Assembly: GCF_003461245.1 (NCBI RefSeq)
Contig: NZ_QTWS01000002.1
Span: forward strand, 62,001-126,000
DNA from: Blautia sp. AF19-10LB
GTDB lineage: Bacteria; Bacillota; Clostridia; Lachnospirales; Lachnospiraceae
Reading direction: 5' to 3'
DNA: 64,000 nt
Every line of letters begins with the position of its first letter. Positions within the stretch are counted from its first letter, which is position 1. The position numbers and the translations under genes are program-made. A model generated the notes under the pieces. It did not search any database, was not told the origin of the DNA, and saw nothing but the letters and a program-made list of their open reading frames with translations. Positions 38,179 through 46,992 of this stretch are shown here, in pieces.

Positions 38179-38207
38179 TTGACAAAAATTTATCCAGATT
38201 CTATACT
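38179..38207 (+). promoter_or_regulatory. Sigma-A promoter of the SulP transporter gene
   Basis: TTGACA and TATACT are separated by 17 bases, about 50 bases before the start codon. Confidence 0.85.
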
Positions 38208-38255
38208 GTAAAAAAATTTAAAGCAGTATGTTCCATATAATAAGGAGGAAACTCT

Positions 38256-40406
38256 ATGAACCTGCAGTTATTTGCAACCCTGAAAAATTATAATTTCAAA
38301 AATCTTCCCAGGGATATTTTTTCCGGCATTATCATTGCCGCCGTGTCGATTCCTATTTCCATGGGATATGCACAGATTTCCGGAATTCCTGCCATATACG
38401 GGCTCTATGGTTCGGTCTTTCCTATTCTGTTCTTTGCGCTTTTTTCTACCTCGAAGCAGTTTATCTTTGGCGTGGATGCCGCACCTGCTGCGATCGTAGG
38501 AAGTGCACTCTCCACCCTTGGGATCGCTGTGGAATCCCCGGATGCCATGAAATATGTTCCGATGATCGCGCTTTTTGCCGGTCTGTGGCTTCTTTTGTTT
38601 TATTTTCTGCATGCTGACCGTATTGTGGATTTTATTTCCACACCAGTCATGGGCGGGTTCATCAGTGGTATCTCGCTTACGATCATTTTTATGCAGATTC
38701 CCAAACTTATGGGAAGTTCTGCCGGTTCCGGCGAGATCCTGGAACTGCTTATACATATTTTTCACGCTGTCAAAACTATAAGCTGGTTCTCTCTTGGCAT
38801 GGGGATCGGCGCGCTGCTTCTGATCCGTATTTTTAAGAAGATTTTCCCGAAGTTTCCTATGGCGATCGTGATCATGATCCTTGGAGTCCTCGCTACACGC
38901 CTTTTTCACGTTGACGAACATGGTGTCGTTCTTCTCCAGGCAGTTGAACCAGGCCTTCCATCCCTGGTCCTTCCGCAGTTTGGAGGAATCCAGCTCACAC
39001 ACGTTGTCGGAAGAGGTCTGATGGTCGCTGTCGTTATCATGGCAGAAACTCTCCTTGCCGAAAATAACTTTGCTTTCAAAAATGGTTACAAATTAAACGA
39101 CCGCCAGGAAATCCTTGCCTGTGCTGCCGGAAACATCGCGGCCTCCGCTGTTGGCTGCTGCCCGGTAAACGGAAGTATTTCCCGTACTTCCATGAACGAA
39201 CAGTACGGAGGAACCTCGCAGGCCGTTTCCCTGACCGCCGGTCTTGTCATGGCAGTCCTCCTTGCCGGTTTTACAGGTTTCATCGGCTATCTGCCGGTCC
39301 CTGTCCTGACCGCGATCGTGATCTCTGCCCTGATGGATGTCGTGGAAACACATCTGGCGGTCCGTCTGTTCAAAGTCAGCCGCAATGAATTTTATATCTT
39401 CATGGCAGCCTGCCTAGGCGTTTTATTCCTCGGCACGATCTACGGCGTGATAATTGGAATCCTTCTTTCCTTTGTTTCCGTGATCCTCAAAGCAACCAAC
39501 CCGCCGCGCTCTTTCCGAGGCATGATCCCCGGCAAAGAAGCCTACTATGACCTTCAGAGGAACCGCCACGCCTACCCGATCCGGCATGTCGTGATCTACC
39601 GTTTCAGCGAAAATCTTTTCTTTGCCAACGTAAAGATCTTTCAGGAAGACCTTGAAAACAGCATAAAAGGAGACACGAAAGTTATGATCGTGGATGCATC
39701 TTCCATCAACTCCATCGATATCACAGCCGCTGACCGTCTGGAAGCCATTGCCTCAAGCATGAAGAAAAAAGGGATCCAGTTCTACATCACGGAACATTCT
39801 TCCAATCTGAATGAGCAGATGCGCTCTCTCGGAATCGGTCATCTTATCAAGGAAGGCTGTGTCCGCAGGACTATCCTGGCCGCACTTAACGATGCCGATG
39901 TCCAGAAACCCTATGATCTGGAAATTCCGGAGGCGGAGAAAAAACTGGCTCAGATCCGCAGCCAGTCCCATCTTCCTGCCGAAGAAGAGAATACACTGGA
40001 AGAATTTGCCTGGGCATTTGGCAGCAATACTGTACGGGAACTGGAAGAAGCTACTCACCAGATCATCCAGCATCTCCATCAGATGCCTGACGTTGAGAAG
40101 TTATCCGACGAAGGTCTCCGGGAGCATTTCGAAAACTGGCATGCCTTTGGTGCTCTGGACGAAGATGAGATCCTGCACCGAATTGAGCTGCATATCGATG
40201 AACTTCCAGAAGAACTGCACAAAGAACATGGACATATCCTGGAACTGATTGAGAAACGCCGAAGCCGTATCCGTGAGAAGATTCTGGAAGAACATCCGGA
40301 ACTTGCTTCCAAGCTGGAACAGAACCGTAAACGTCTGGAAGAACGCCTGGAACAGCAGAATCCGGAGGCCATGAAAAAATGGCGAGACTGGAAAAAGAAA
40401 GATTAA
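38256..40406 (+). CDS. SulP family anion transporter with STAS domain and long C-terminal tail
   Basis: A 716-residue protein. Residues 1-420 or so are the SulP membrane domain (AAVSIPISMGYAQISGIPAIYG, VMGGFISGISLTI, CCPVNGSISRTSMNEQYGG). A STAS domain follows at about 435-550 (VMIVDASSINSIDITAADRL). The family exchanges or imports sulfate, bicarbonate or other anions. Beyond STAS come about 165 extra residues, highly charged and helical (EELHKEHGHILELIEKRRSR), which standard SulP proteins lack. GGAGG lies seven bases before the ATG. Substrate unknown. Confidence 0.9.
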   Translation: MNLQLFATLKNYNFKNLPRDIFSGIIIAAVSIPISMGYAQISGIPAIYGLYGSVFPILFFALFSTSKQFIFGVDAAPAAIVGSALSTLGIAVESPDAMKYVPMIALFAGLWLLLFYFLHADRIVDFISTPVMGGFISGISLTIIFMQIPKLMGSSAGSGEILELLIHIFHAVKTISWFSLGMGIGALLLIRIFKKIFPKFPMAIVIMILGVLATRLFHVDEHGVVLLQAVEPGLPSLVLPQFGGIQLTHVVGRGLMVAVVIMAETLLAENNFAFKNGYKLNDRQEILACAAGNIAASAVGCCPVNGSISRTSMNEQYGGTSQAVSLTAGLVMAVLLAGFTGFIGYLPVPVLTAIVISALMDVVETHLAVRLFKVSRNEFYIFMAACLGVLFLGTIYGVIIGILLSFVSVILKATNPPRSFRGMIPGKEAYYDLQRNRHAYPIRHVVIYRFSENLFFANVKIFQEDLENSIKGDTKVMIVDASSINSIDITAADRLEAIASSMKKKGIQFYITEHSSNLNEQMRSLGIGHLIKEGCVRRTILAALNDADVQKPYDLEIPEAEKKLAQIRSQSHLPAEEENTLEEFAWAFGSNTVRELEEATHQIIQHLHQMPDVEKLSDEGLREHFENWHAFGALDEDEILHRIELHIDELPEELHKEHGHILELIEKRRSRIREKILEEHPELASKLEQNRKRLEERLEQQNPEAMKKWRDWKKKD

Positions 40407-40415
40407 CTGTAACAC

Positions 40416-40451
40416 AAAGAGGACTCTGCACAAAGCAAAGTCCTCTTTTCT
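40416..40451. terminator. Bidirectional terminator
   Basis: AAAGAGGACT and AGTCCTCTTT form a 10-pair stem with U-runs on both strands between convergent genes. Confidence 0.88.
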
Positions 40452-40465
40452 TTTGGGAAATATTT

Positions 40466-41434
40466 TTATCTGATATAAATTCCGTCTGCTCCAAGGTATG
40501 CTCCCTCCGGGCATTCTGTCAGGTTCTGTTCTCCCGCAAGCTCTGCAACACGGGAATAGTCTTCTTCCATCAGTGCCTGCAGAAGTTTACGTGAGATCCC
40601 GACACGCACCTTAAGTTCCTCCGGTTCTTCATACTTCTCTGAGAAATATGGGATCGTCACCGCAATCTCCGCATTGGAATCATGAAATCTCAGTCCACTC
40701 TCTTTATCAAGGAACAACTCACAGATTGGTTTATAGTAAGATCTGTAGAATTCTTCCGGTGTAAATACAATCTTTTCGCCCTCGGTATCACCTTCCGGTT
40801 CTCTTAAGATCCCACATAAATATCCATGATCATAATATGTCATGCAGACAACTCCCGGATCTGGTCCGGCTCCATTTACCGTGCCGATCGCTTCCAGCTG
40901 CTGTGCACCCTTCTTGAGTGCCTGTTCCCTGCGGTTACTGCCGCCCTTGGCTTCCCACACGCTCCAGGTCTGTGCGCCAGGACGATAACCGATCATCTCC
41001 GGTCTCCACTCGCTTGCAAAGAAATCAATAAACTCTTTCTCATCCGGCTTACGGATCAGGTTCAGCTGTGTAAGATAATCTGTTCCATACAGCCGGCTGC
41101 TGATCATCTTTGTAAAAAACATGCCCATATAATAGGAAATAACACTCTTCTCCGAAGAATCCAGGTAAGCGATCTTCCTGGCCTTCTTGAGCCTGTCTCC
41201 CTCTGTATCCAGTGCAGTCTCCACAAGAAACAGCTTATAAAGGACTTCCAGTCTGCGTTTCTCAGGATATGCCGCAGTCAGTCTCTGGATCGGCATTCCA
41301 CAGGTGATGATCGCATGAAGGAGTTCTTTGTTTGAAAACTCCAGTTCAACGGTTTTGTTTGTCAGTACACTGTCACTGCTGTTATCCTCGGTCTCCAGTG
41401 ACATGGTATATGTTTTGTCCTCTGTCAAGATCAT
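40466..41434 (-). CDS. Uncharacterised protein with PD-(D/E)XK nuclease-like motif
   Basis: A 322-residue soluble protein that I do not recognise as a named family. The centre reads RPEMIGY (144-150), then after six residues TWSVWEAKGGSNRREQALKK (156-175). This resembles the PD-(D/E)XK nuclease core, with Glu146 in place of the Asp and Glu161-Ala-Lys163 as the E-x-K. The flanking N-terminal part is helical; the C-terminal part has mixed beta content. GAGGA lies nine bases before the ATG. It stands alone, convergent with the SulP gene. A nuclease role is a guess from the motif. Confidence 0.55.
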   Translation of the reverse strand: MILTEDKTYTMSLETEDNSSDSVLTNKTVELEFSNKELLHAIITCGMPIQRLTAAYPEKRRLEVLYKLFLVETALDTEGDRLKKARKIAYLDSSEKSVISYYMGMFFTKMISSRLYGTDYLTQLNLIRKPDEKEFIDFFASEWRPEMIGYRPGAQTWSVWEAKGGSNRREQALKKGAQQLEAIGTVNGAGPDPGVVCMTYYDHGYLCGILREPEGDTEGEKIVFTPEEFYRSYYKPICELFLDKESGLRFHDSNAEIAVTIPYFSEKYEEPEELKVRVGISRKLLQALMEEDYSRVAELAGEQNLTECPEGAYLGADGIYIR

Positions 41435-41539
41435 TTGTATTTTCCTCGCTCTTTCCGAACCTATGATTTCCTGCCATTTCGACAGTTAGTCTGCATATAT
41501 TATAGCATCGGTTTTCTCATTCATGCAACGATATTTGTC

Positions 41540-41573
41540 GAAAAAAATGACCGGCTCCCTGCAGAGCCGATCA
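41540..41573 (-). terminator. Intrinsic terminator after the FN3 cell-wall hydrolase gene
   Basis: On the minus strand, TGATCGGCTC and GAGCCGGTCA form a stem around TGCAGG, followed by seven U. Confidence 0.87.
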
Positions 41574-41587
41574 CTTCGGATGTTTAT

Positions 41588-42910
41588 TTACTTCATGTAT
41601 GTCTTAAGCCAGGTATATACTTTCTGCTGACGGGTCTTATATGTTCCTACCTGACCTCCTGTATCTGTACTCATAGCCTTGTAGATATTGTCAAGGGTAT
41701 ACTCACCCCGGGTTTTACCAAGAATTCTGGTTACTGCTCCATAACCGCCCTGATGCCGGATATTAATGCATTCACCCACTGCCTTTGCATCTTTAACCCC
41801 AAGATTTCGTACCTCTGCTTCATACTCCTCAATCTGCTTATACATCAGATAATCCTGACATTTAATTCCTGCCGGTGAACTGATCAGATTTATTATTATC
41901 TGTATTTTGTTTTTATCTTTTTTGTCTTTTTTCTCAAGTCTATACTTTGACCAGTCTGCATTTACAACATCATTCCATACTTCATTCTTGGAATCGTATT
42001 TCTTGTATGTCTTCGGGCTCGTTGTATGAATCAGTTTCAGAAGTCTCTGTGCCTCAGTTGCATACCACTGACCAGCTCCTATCGTAATCGCATATTCTGT
42101 CTTACTGTTTGTAAATGCCTCTGTAAAATCACTGTAATCCTGATTTCCATACACCTGTCCGCCAGTCTCTACAGCATAGAGGATTTTCTTCATGACTTCC
42201 TTCTGGCTGCTGCTGAACTTTGAATTAGAAGAAGAGCTTTTTGGAGTTGTCACTGTATTGCTCTGCTTTAAAGTACCAAGATATTTTACATTTCCGGCTT
42301 TTTTGTAAGGTCTTACCGTATATACGTACTTTGTACCTGCGGATACTTTCTTATCTGTGTAAAATGTTTTTGAAGAACCGACATCTGCTGCCAGACTCCA
42401 GTTTCCGTTGTTTGCCTTCCGGTAAATACGATATCCGTCTGCTCTGCTTACAGCCTTCCACGCAATATTGATCTGGCTGCTGGATGCCGCTTTAATTGTT
42501 GATGATGTTCCATCTGGTCTGGTTGCTCCGAGAACGGCAGTATATTTACTGAAAACGTATTTTCCATTTTCTCTGCGGTATGCTCTTACTGCATACTGAT
42601 AGGTTTTTGCCACCGGAAGACTTCTGTCCAGGTAAGATGTTGTACTTCCTGATGTTACCTTACGGTAAATCTTAAAAGGTTTTCTCAGAGACTCTCTTCG
42701 ATATATAGTGTAGCCACTGGCACCTGAAATCCTGTTCCACTGAATTTTCAGTGCACGTGTCCCTGAAGCAGTTATAGATGTCTTAACTGTCTGATTCGTA
42801 ATGCTGGATGCCGCATTTACAGATACTCCGCTTCCCAATAGCAGTGTCAGCATAAAAAGCACTGAAAGTCCATACATCTTGCATCGTTTATGTAACCTTG
42901 CTCTTTTCAT
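41588..42910 (-). CDS. Secreted FN3-repeat protein with lysozyme-like C-terminal domain
   Basis: A 440-residue exported protein: signal peptide with cleavage near VSVNA-ASS, two fibronectin type III-like repeats (ALKIQWNRISGASGYTIYRR and INIAWKAVSRADGYRIYRK), a Ser/Lys linker, and a C-terminal domain of about 200 residues. The latter has ILYAVETGGQVYGN and AITIGAGQWYATEAQRLLKL, resembling catalytic domains of clostridial and phage peptidoglycan hydrolases, with Glu in VETGG as likely acid. I infer it cuts peptidoglycan at the cell surface. A WalR-like box precedes its promoter. Confidence 0.7.
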   Translation of the reverse strand: MKRARLHKRCKMYGLSVLFMLTLLLGSGVSVNAASSITNQTVKTSITASGTRALKIQWNRISGASGYTIYRRESLRKPFKIYRKVTSGSTTSYLDRSLPVAKTYQYAVRAYRRENGKYVFSKYTAVLGATRPDGTSSTIKAASSSQINIAWKAVSRADGYRIYRKANNGNWSLAADVGSSKTFYTDKKVSAGTKYVYTVRPYKKAGNVKYLGTLKQSNTVTTPKSSSSNSKFSSSQKEVMKKILYAVETGGQVYGNQDYSDFTEAFTNSKTEYAITIGAGQWYATEAQRLLKLIHTTSPKTYKKYDSKNEVWNDVVNADWSKYRLEKKDKKDKNKIQIIINLISSPAGIKCQDYLMYKQIEEYEAEVRNLGVKDAKAVGECINIRHQGGYGAVTRILGKTRGEYTLDNIYKAMSTDTGGQVGTYKTRQQKVYTWLKTYMK

Positions 42911-42971
42911 ATTCTGTTCCTTTCCAATACCCCACTGGTTTTTGTTCTGTCTGTCAACTTCTCCACGGAAT

Positions 42972-43000
42972 ATTGTAATAAATTTCTATAAAAAAAGCAA
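42972..43000 (-). promoter_or_regulatory. Sigma-A promoter of the FN3 cell-wall hydrolase gene
   Basis: TTGCTT and TACAAT are separated by 17 bases on the minus strand, about 60 bases before the start codon. Confidence 0.65.
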
Positions 43001-43026
43001 GTATATTTTACATTTCTTTTAAATTT

Positions 43027-43043
43027 GTTACATTTATCTTACA
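43027..43043 (-). promoter_or_regulatory. WalR-like box upstream of the FN3 cell-wall hydrolase gene
   Basis: On the minus strand, TGTAAG-N5-TGTAAC resembles the WalR (YycF) consensus TGTWAH-N5-TGTWAH with one departure. It lies about 26 bases upstream of the -35 box in the direction of transcription, as at WalR-activated promoters. It overlaps the end of the degV gene. Confidence 0.5.
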
Positions 43044-43903
43044 TCGCCTACAAAAAACAATGCCATTGTTCCAGGACCGGAATGCGCCCCGATTACTGCT
43101 CCGACATCATTAATCAGTTCTGTTGTGATCTGATATTTTTGTTTGATTTTACGGGCAAGAAATTCTGCTTCTTCACGGCAGTCCCCATGACTGATAAAAA
43201 TCATATTACATGATTTTGCATAACTTCCAATCTTACGATCCATCAGATCTGCGAGTTCGAGAAGAGATTTTTTCCTTCCCCGTACTTTTCCTATCGGAAT
43301 CAGCTTTCCTGCATCATCCACATGGAGAATTGGCTTGATATTCAACATTCCTCCCAGAAACGCAGTAGTTCTGGATACCCGGCCGCCACGATAAAGATGA
43401 TCCAGATCATCTACCGTAAAAAGATGCACAATATTTCTTTTGTGTGTCTCAACCCAATTCGCAACATCCTCTATACTGCCGCCCTTCTCTTTGCGCTCCT
43501 GTGCAAGATAAACCAAAAGTCCCTGTCCAAGAGATGCCGATAATGAATCCAGCACCAGAACACGCCGTCCGGGATATTCCTGCATCAGTTCTTCTGCCGC
43601 GATCCGGCAGCTGTTGAACGTACCGCTAAGACCCGAAGAAAACGCAATGTGCAGAATATCTCTCCCGTCTTTAAGATACGGCTCAAAAAGTGCTCTGGCA
43701 CTCTCTGGATTGACCTGTGATGTTGTCGGCATACTTCCTGCACGCATTTTATTATAAAATTCTTCCACCGGAAGGAAATTTCCCTCTGTGTATTCCTTTC
43801 CCTCCAGGGTATAGCTTAAGTATGTGCAGCCCACCTCATGATTCTTATAAAAATCCTCTGGAAGGTCGGCATTATTGTCTGTTGTGATTATATAATCGTT
43901 CAT
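43034..43903 (-). CDS. DegV family protein
   Basis: A 289-residue fatty-acid-binding protein of the DegV family: DYIITTDNNADLPEDF, PTTSQVNPESARALFEPYL, AFSSGLSGTFNSCRIA and the SLSASLGQG loop. In Staphylococcus such proteins (FakB) present bound fatty acids to a kinase (FakA) for phosphorylation. No fakA is in the window. The start is the ATG of MNDYIITTD, with GAAAGGA before it. Confidence 0.92.
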   Translation of the reverse strand: MNDYIITTDNNADLPEDFYKNHEVGCTYLSYTLEGKEYTEGNFLPVEEFYNKMRAGSMPTTSQVNPESARALFEPYLKDGRDILHIAFSSGLSGTFNSCRIAAEELMQEYPGRRVLVLDSLSASLGQGLLVYLAQERKEKGGSIEDVANWVETHKRNIVHLFTVDDLDHLYRGGRVSRTTAFLGGMLNIKPILHVDDAGKLIPIGKVRGRKKSLLELADLMDRKIGSYAKSCNMIFISHGDCREEAEFLARKIKQKYQITTELINDVGAVIGAHSGPGTMALFFVGDVR

Positions 43904-43972
43904 AGCTGGTCCTTTCCGGCTTCTCACCATGTTTCAGACTCTGGTTGCATTGTTATTTTATCATACCCGGCG

Positions 43973-45163
43973 TCATTGCACCACTACATTTTTGTCATTC
44001 AGGATCTTCAGTGCCTCCTGAAGCTGGTTGTCCTCATCATGGCTGATCTCTGTTTCGTTTACGAGAGATGCATCCAGTTCCACTTCCACATCCGGCTCAA
44101 TTCCTGTCTTGTTGATTGAATTTCCATTCGGCGTATAATAATTTGCCACGGTCAGCTTTACTGCACTTCCGTCACTTAACTGACGGATCGACTGCACCAC
44201 GCCCTTTCCGTAAGTCGTCGTTCCTACGATCGTTCCGATTCCATAATCCTTGACTGCTCCTGCAAAGATTTCAGACGCACTGGCACTGTTTCCGTTGACA
44301 AGGACCGCAAGTGGCATGTCCAGAGGATTTTTGCCATCGCAGGTTTCCTCGCTCCGGTTTCCGTTTTTGTCTTCTGTATAGACAATCAGACCTTCCGGAA
44401 GGATATCTCTCAGAATGTCGCAGACAATATTCAGAAGGCCTCCCGGGTTGTCTCGAAGATCAACGATCAGTCTGGTCATTCCCTGATCTTTAAGGTCTGC
44501 AAACGTTTCCTCATACTGCTGCGCCGTCACGCCCTTAAATTCTGTGATCTGAATATATCCGGTATTTTCGTCCAGCATCTCTCCGAAAACAGATGGAAGT
44601 TCCACGTCGCTTACTTTGACAGTGATCTCCTGTGTATCCTCTCCCTGCCTCTGTACAGTGAGGACAACGTCTTCGTCCTGCTTTTTCTTTATCATAGAAA
44701 CAACATCACTTAATTCTGCATCTGTGATATTCTCTCCGTCAATTGCGGTGATCACATCACCGGCTTTGATTCCCGCTTCTTCTGCAGTACTTCCCTTATA
44801 ACACTCCACGATCTGCACTCCACCGGCCGCATTTTGCTGCATGGATACTCCGATTCCAACGTAGGATCCTTCTGTTGTTGCATTTTCCTGATCGTATTGT
44901 TCTTTCGTATAATACCTGGAATACACATCATCCAGCCCGTAGATCAGTCCGGCATACACCCCTTCCTTCAGATCATCTGTACTGATATCTCCCAGATATT
45001 CCTCGTCGATCATATTTTCCAGATATTTTACTTTCTGTGTAAAAGATACATCTGAAAGGATCTCTCCCGAACGGTAAAACTGTACTGCCCTGATACCGCC
45101 TCCTGCAAGTATTGTCAGAACAACTCCCGTTGCCACGCCCTTCATGTATGTCCCGTGTTTCAT
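43973..45163 (-). CDS. ctpB: S41 family C-terminal processing peptidase, CtpB-like
   Basis: A 396-residue exported protease: N-terminal membrane anchor, a PDZ domain (VGIGVSMQQ to LTVQRQGED) and the S41 core. The Ser-Lys dyad is Ser295 in NGNSASASEIFAG and Lys320 in TTTYGKGVVQS. It follows ftsE-ftsX, the same order as ftsEX and ctpB in Bacillus subtilis, where CtpB cuts SpoIVFA in the forespore-to-mother-cell signal that activates sigma-K. Other CtpA-type roles in envelope protein processing are equally possible. The ATG is chosen over an in-frame GTG that overlaps the ribosome site. Confidence 0.88.
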   Translation of the reverse strand: MKHGTYMKGVATGVVLTILAGGGIRAVQFYRSGEILSDVSFTQKVKYLENMIDEEYLGDISTDDLKEGVYAGLIYGLDDVYSRYYTKEQYDQENATTEGSYVGIGVSMQQNAAGGVQIVECYKGSTAEEAGIKAGDVITAIDGENITDAELSDVVSMIKKKQDEDVVLTVQRQGEDTQEITVKVSDVELPSVFGEMLDENTGYIQITEFKGVTAQQYEETFADLKDQGMTRLIVDLRDNPGGLLNIVCDILRDILPEGLIVYTEDKNGNRSEETCDGKNPLDMPLAVLVNGNSASASEIFAGAVKDYGIGTIVGTTTYGKGVVQSIRQLSDGSAVKLTVANYYTPNGNSINKTGIEPDVEVELDASLVNETEISHDEDNQLQEALKILNDKNVVVQ

Positions 45164-45231
45164 CTTATTATTCACCTTTCCCCGGAATCAGAGAACGCAC
45201 CGCTGGCGCTCCTCAACATGCAATGTAACAA

Positions 45232-45292
45232 GATATGCGGCCTATGAGTTCTGTCCTCAGCTTAAGAGGCTCAGCTTCATACGCCGCATATC
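45232..45292. repeat. Long hairpin between ftsX and the protease gene
   Basis: GATATGCGGCCTATGA and TCATACGCCGCATATC are inverted repeats with one mismatch in 16 positions. An inner CCTC/GAGG stem lies in the loop. There is no U-run behind it on the minus strand, so it is not a standard terminator. It may be a repeat element or an mRNA processing site. Confidence 0.6.
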
Positions 45293-45312
45293 AGATATTC
45301 AAATATTTATAT

Positions 45313-46218
45313 TTATACTCTTAAATGCTTTCTTGAAGTCAGGAAACTTCCGATCAGGCCGATTCCGATTCCAAGTGCCAGTCCCATAGGAAGCAGTGTC
45401 TGGTAAATTTTCCATACCGGAATAAAGTCTACCACTCCTGTGAGGACATTGAAACGTGTCAGAATGTATTCTACTGTTGTGTTGTAAATGAAATATAAGG
45501 CGGTAAGCGGAATTGCCGCGCCGATCACTCCAAGTACCATACCTTCCAGCAGGAACGGTGCCCGTACAAAACCGTCTGTCGCACCGATGTACTTCATGAT
45601 CCCGATCTCTTCCTTACGGACTGCAATACCAACAGAAACCGTGTTGCTGATCAGGAAAATAGAAATGACCAGAAGGATCGCAATGATGATCATAGATGCG
45701 TAAGATGCCAGCTTGTTAAAGTTTCCAAGTGTGTTGGCTGCTTTTTCTGACTGCTCTACATCACGCACATGATCCAGTCCCTGTATGTAGGCAACCAGTT
45801 CTGTCTGCTTCTCGATCTGATTGAGGTAGACCTGATAGTTGGACGAGTTTACCAGCGGGTTGTCATCCTTAAATCCATTTGCCGCATCAGAACCCTGGAA
45901 ATACTGATCTTTAAATTTCTGCCATGCCTCGTCTGCGGATTCAAATTCAATTCTCTCCACTTCCGGACGCGCCTGGATCAGATTGCCTACTTCCTGCATC
46001 TGCTCCTCTGTGGTTCCTTCATCAAAGAATACGGTGACCGGAACTTCCTGTTCCACCTTATGTGCAATATTATTGACGTTTGTCACCATTGAATAAAAAA
46101 CTCCTACCAGGAAGATGCAGGCTGCCATGGTCAGGATGGATGCCAGTGAAAACATCCAGTTTCTCTTTATGTTTATAATACCCTGTTTCAGAGTATACCA
46201 GATTGTACTAGGCCTCAT
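45313..46218 (-). CDS. ftsX: Cell division protein FtsX
   Basis: A 301-residue membrane protein with one N-terminal helix, an external domain of about 120 residues and three C-terminal helices (FtsX/MacB permease fold; NTVSVGIAVRKEEIGIMKYIGA). GGAGG lies before the ATG of MRPSTIWYTL. It pairs with FtsE to pass a signal across the membrane to peptidoglycan hydrolases at division or elongation. It overlaps ftsE by 11 bases. Confidence 0.93.
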   Translation of the reverse strand: MRPSTIWYTLKQGIINIKRNWMFSLASILTMAACIFLVGVFYSMVTNVNNIAHKVEQEVPVTVFFDEGTTEEQMQEVGNLIQARPEVERIEFESADEAWQKFKDQYFQGSDAANGFKDDNPLVNSSNYQVYLNQIEKQTELVAYIQGLDHVRDVEQSEKAANTLGNFNKLASYASMIIIAILLVISIFLISNTVSVGIAVRKEEIGIMKYIGATDGFVRAPFLLEGMVLGVIGAAIPLTALYFIYNTTVEYILTRFNVLTGVVDFIPVWKIYQTLLPMGLALGIGIGLIGSFLTSRKHLRV

Positions 46219-46891
46219 GATATCCTCCTTCTTTTTCGTCACTGACGATCACACCATCATGCATCGTAAGTACTCGTTTCTTCATCGCATTTACGATTTC
46301 TTTGTTATGTGTTACCACCAGTACCGTCGTGCCTTTCTCGTTGATCTGCTCCAGAAGTTTCATGATCTCCTCAGAAGTCTTAGGGTCGAGGTTTCCTGTC
46401 GGCTCGTCTGCGAGAAGGATGTCCGGGCGGTTTACGAGTGCTCTCGCGAGGGCAACTCTCTGCTGCTCACCACCGGACAGCTCATCCGGAAAAGATTTGT
46501 ATTTCTCGGCAAGTCCGACTTCCTGCAGTACTTCCGGCACACGCTTGCGGATCACCTTGGTCGATCTTCCAATAACGCGCTGTGCAAAAGCTACGTTCTC
46601 ATATACGTTGCGGTCCTTGAGAAGTCTGAAATCCTGGAACACAACGCCCAGTTTACGACGATATTTCGCTACACGGCGGTGTTTCATCTTCTCGAGACGC
46701 TCACCACTTACGATCAGCTGACCGCTGGTGCAGTCCAGTTCTTTCATAAGAAGCTTGATCAGGGTAGACTTACCGGATCCACTGCTTCCTACAACAAACA
46801 CGAACTCACCTTTATCAACATGCAGATTCACATGGTTAACGGCCGGAAGCCCTTTGCCATATGATTTGCTCACATCTATCAGATCAATCAT
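46208..46891 (-). CDS. ftsE: Cell division ATP-binding protein FtsE
   Basis: A 227-residue ABC ATPase: [17 protein letters not shown] (Walker A), the FtsE-specific VVFQDFRLLKDRNVYENVAF, LSGGEQQRVALARAL and LLADEPTGNLDP. The start is the ATG of MIDLIDVSKSYG with AAGGAGG before it. ATP turnover drives FtsX. Its leader carries an intrinsic terminator 20 bases before the start codon and a WalR-like box at the promoter. Confidence 0.95.
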   Translation of the reverse strand: MIDLIDVSKSYGKGLPAVNHVNLHVDKGEFVFVVGSSGSGKSTLIKLLMKELDCTSGQLIVSGERLEKMKHRRVAKYRRKLGVVFQDFRLLKDRNVYENVAFAQRVIGRSTKVIRKRVPEVLQEVGLAEKYKSFPDELSGGEQQRVALARALVNRPDILLADEPTGNLDPKTSEEIMKLLEQINEKGTTVLVVTHNKEIVNAMKKRVLTMHDGVIVSDEKEGGYHEA

Positions 46892-46910
46892 CCGTTCCTC
46901 CTTCTTGCGC

Positions 46911-46942
46911 AAAAAATGCTGCCAGAATCTCCGGCAGCATTT
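46911..46942 (-). terminator. Intrinsic terminator in the ftsE leader
   Basis: On the minus strand, AAATGCTGCC and GGCAGCATTT form a perfect 10-pair stem with a nine-base loop, followed by six U. It lies between the predicted ftsE promoter and the ftsE ribosome site, so it may attenuate ftsEX. Alternatively it simply ends the upstream regulator transcript. Confidence 0.85.
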
Positions 46943-46963
46943 CACGCATTCTGCTGCATAAAT

Positions 46964-46992
46964 AGTTTAATGTTTTTGTAACATTGTTGTAA
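46964..46992 (-). promoter_or_regulatory. Possible ftsE promoter
   Basis: TTACAA and TAAACT are separated by 17 bases on the minus strand. The match to consensus is modest. It overlaps the WalR-like box. Confidence 0.4.
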
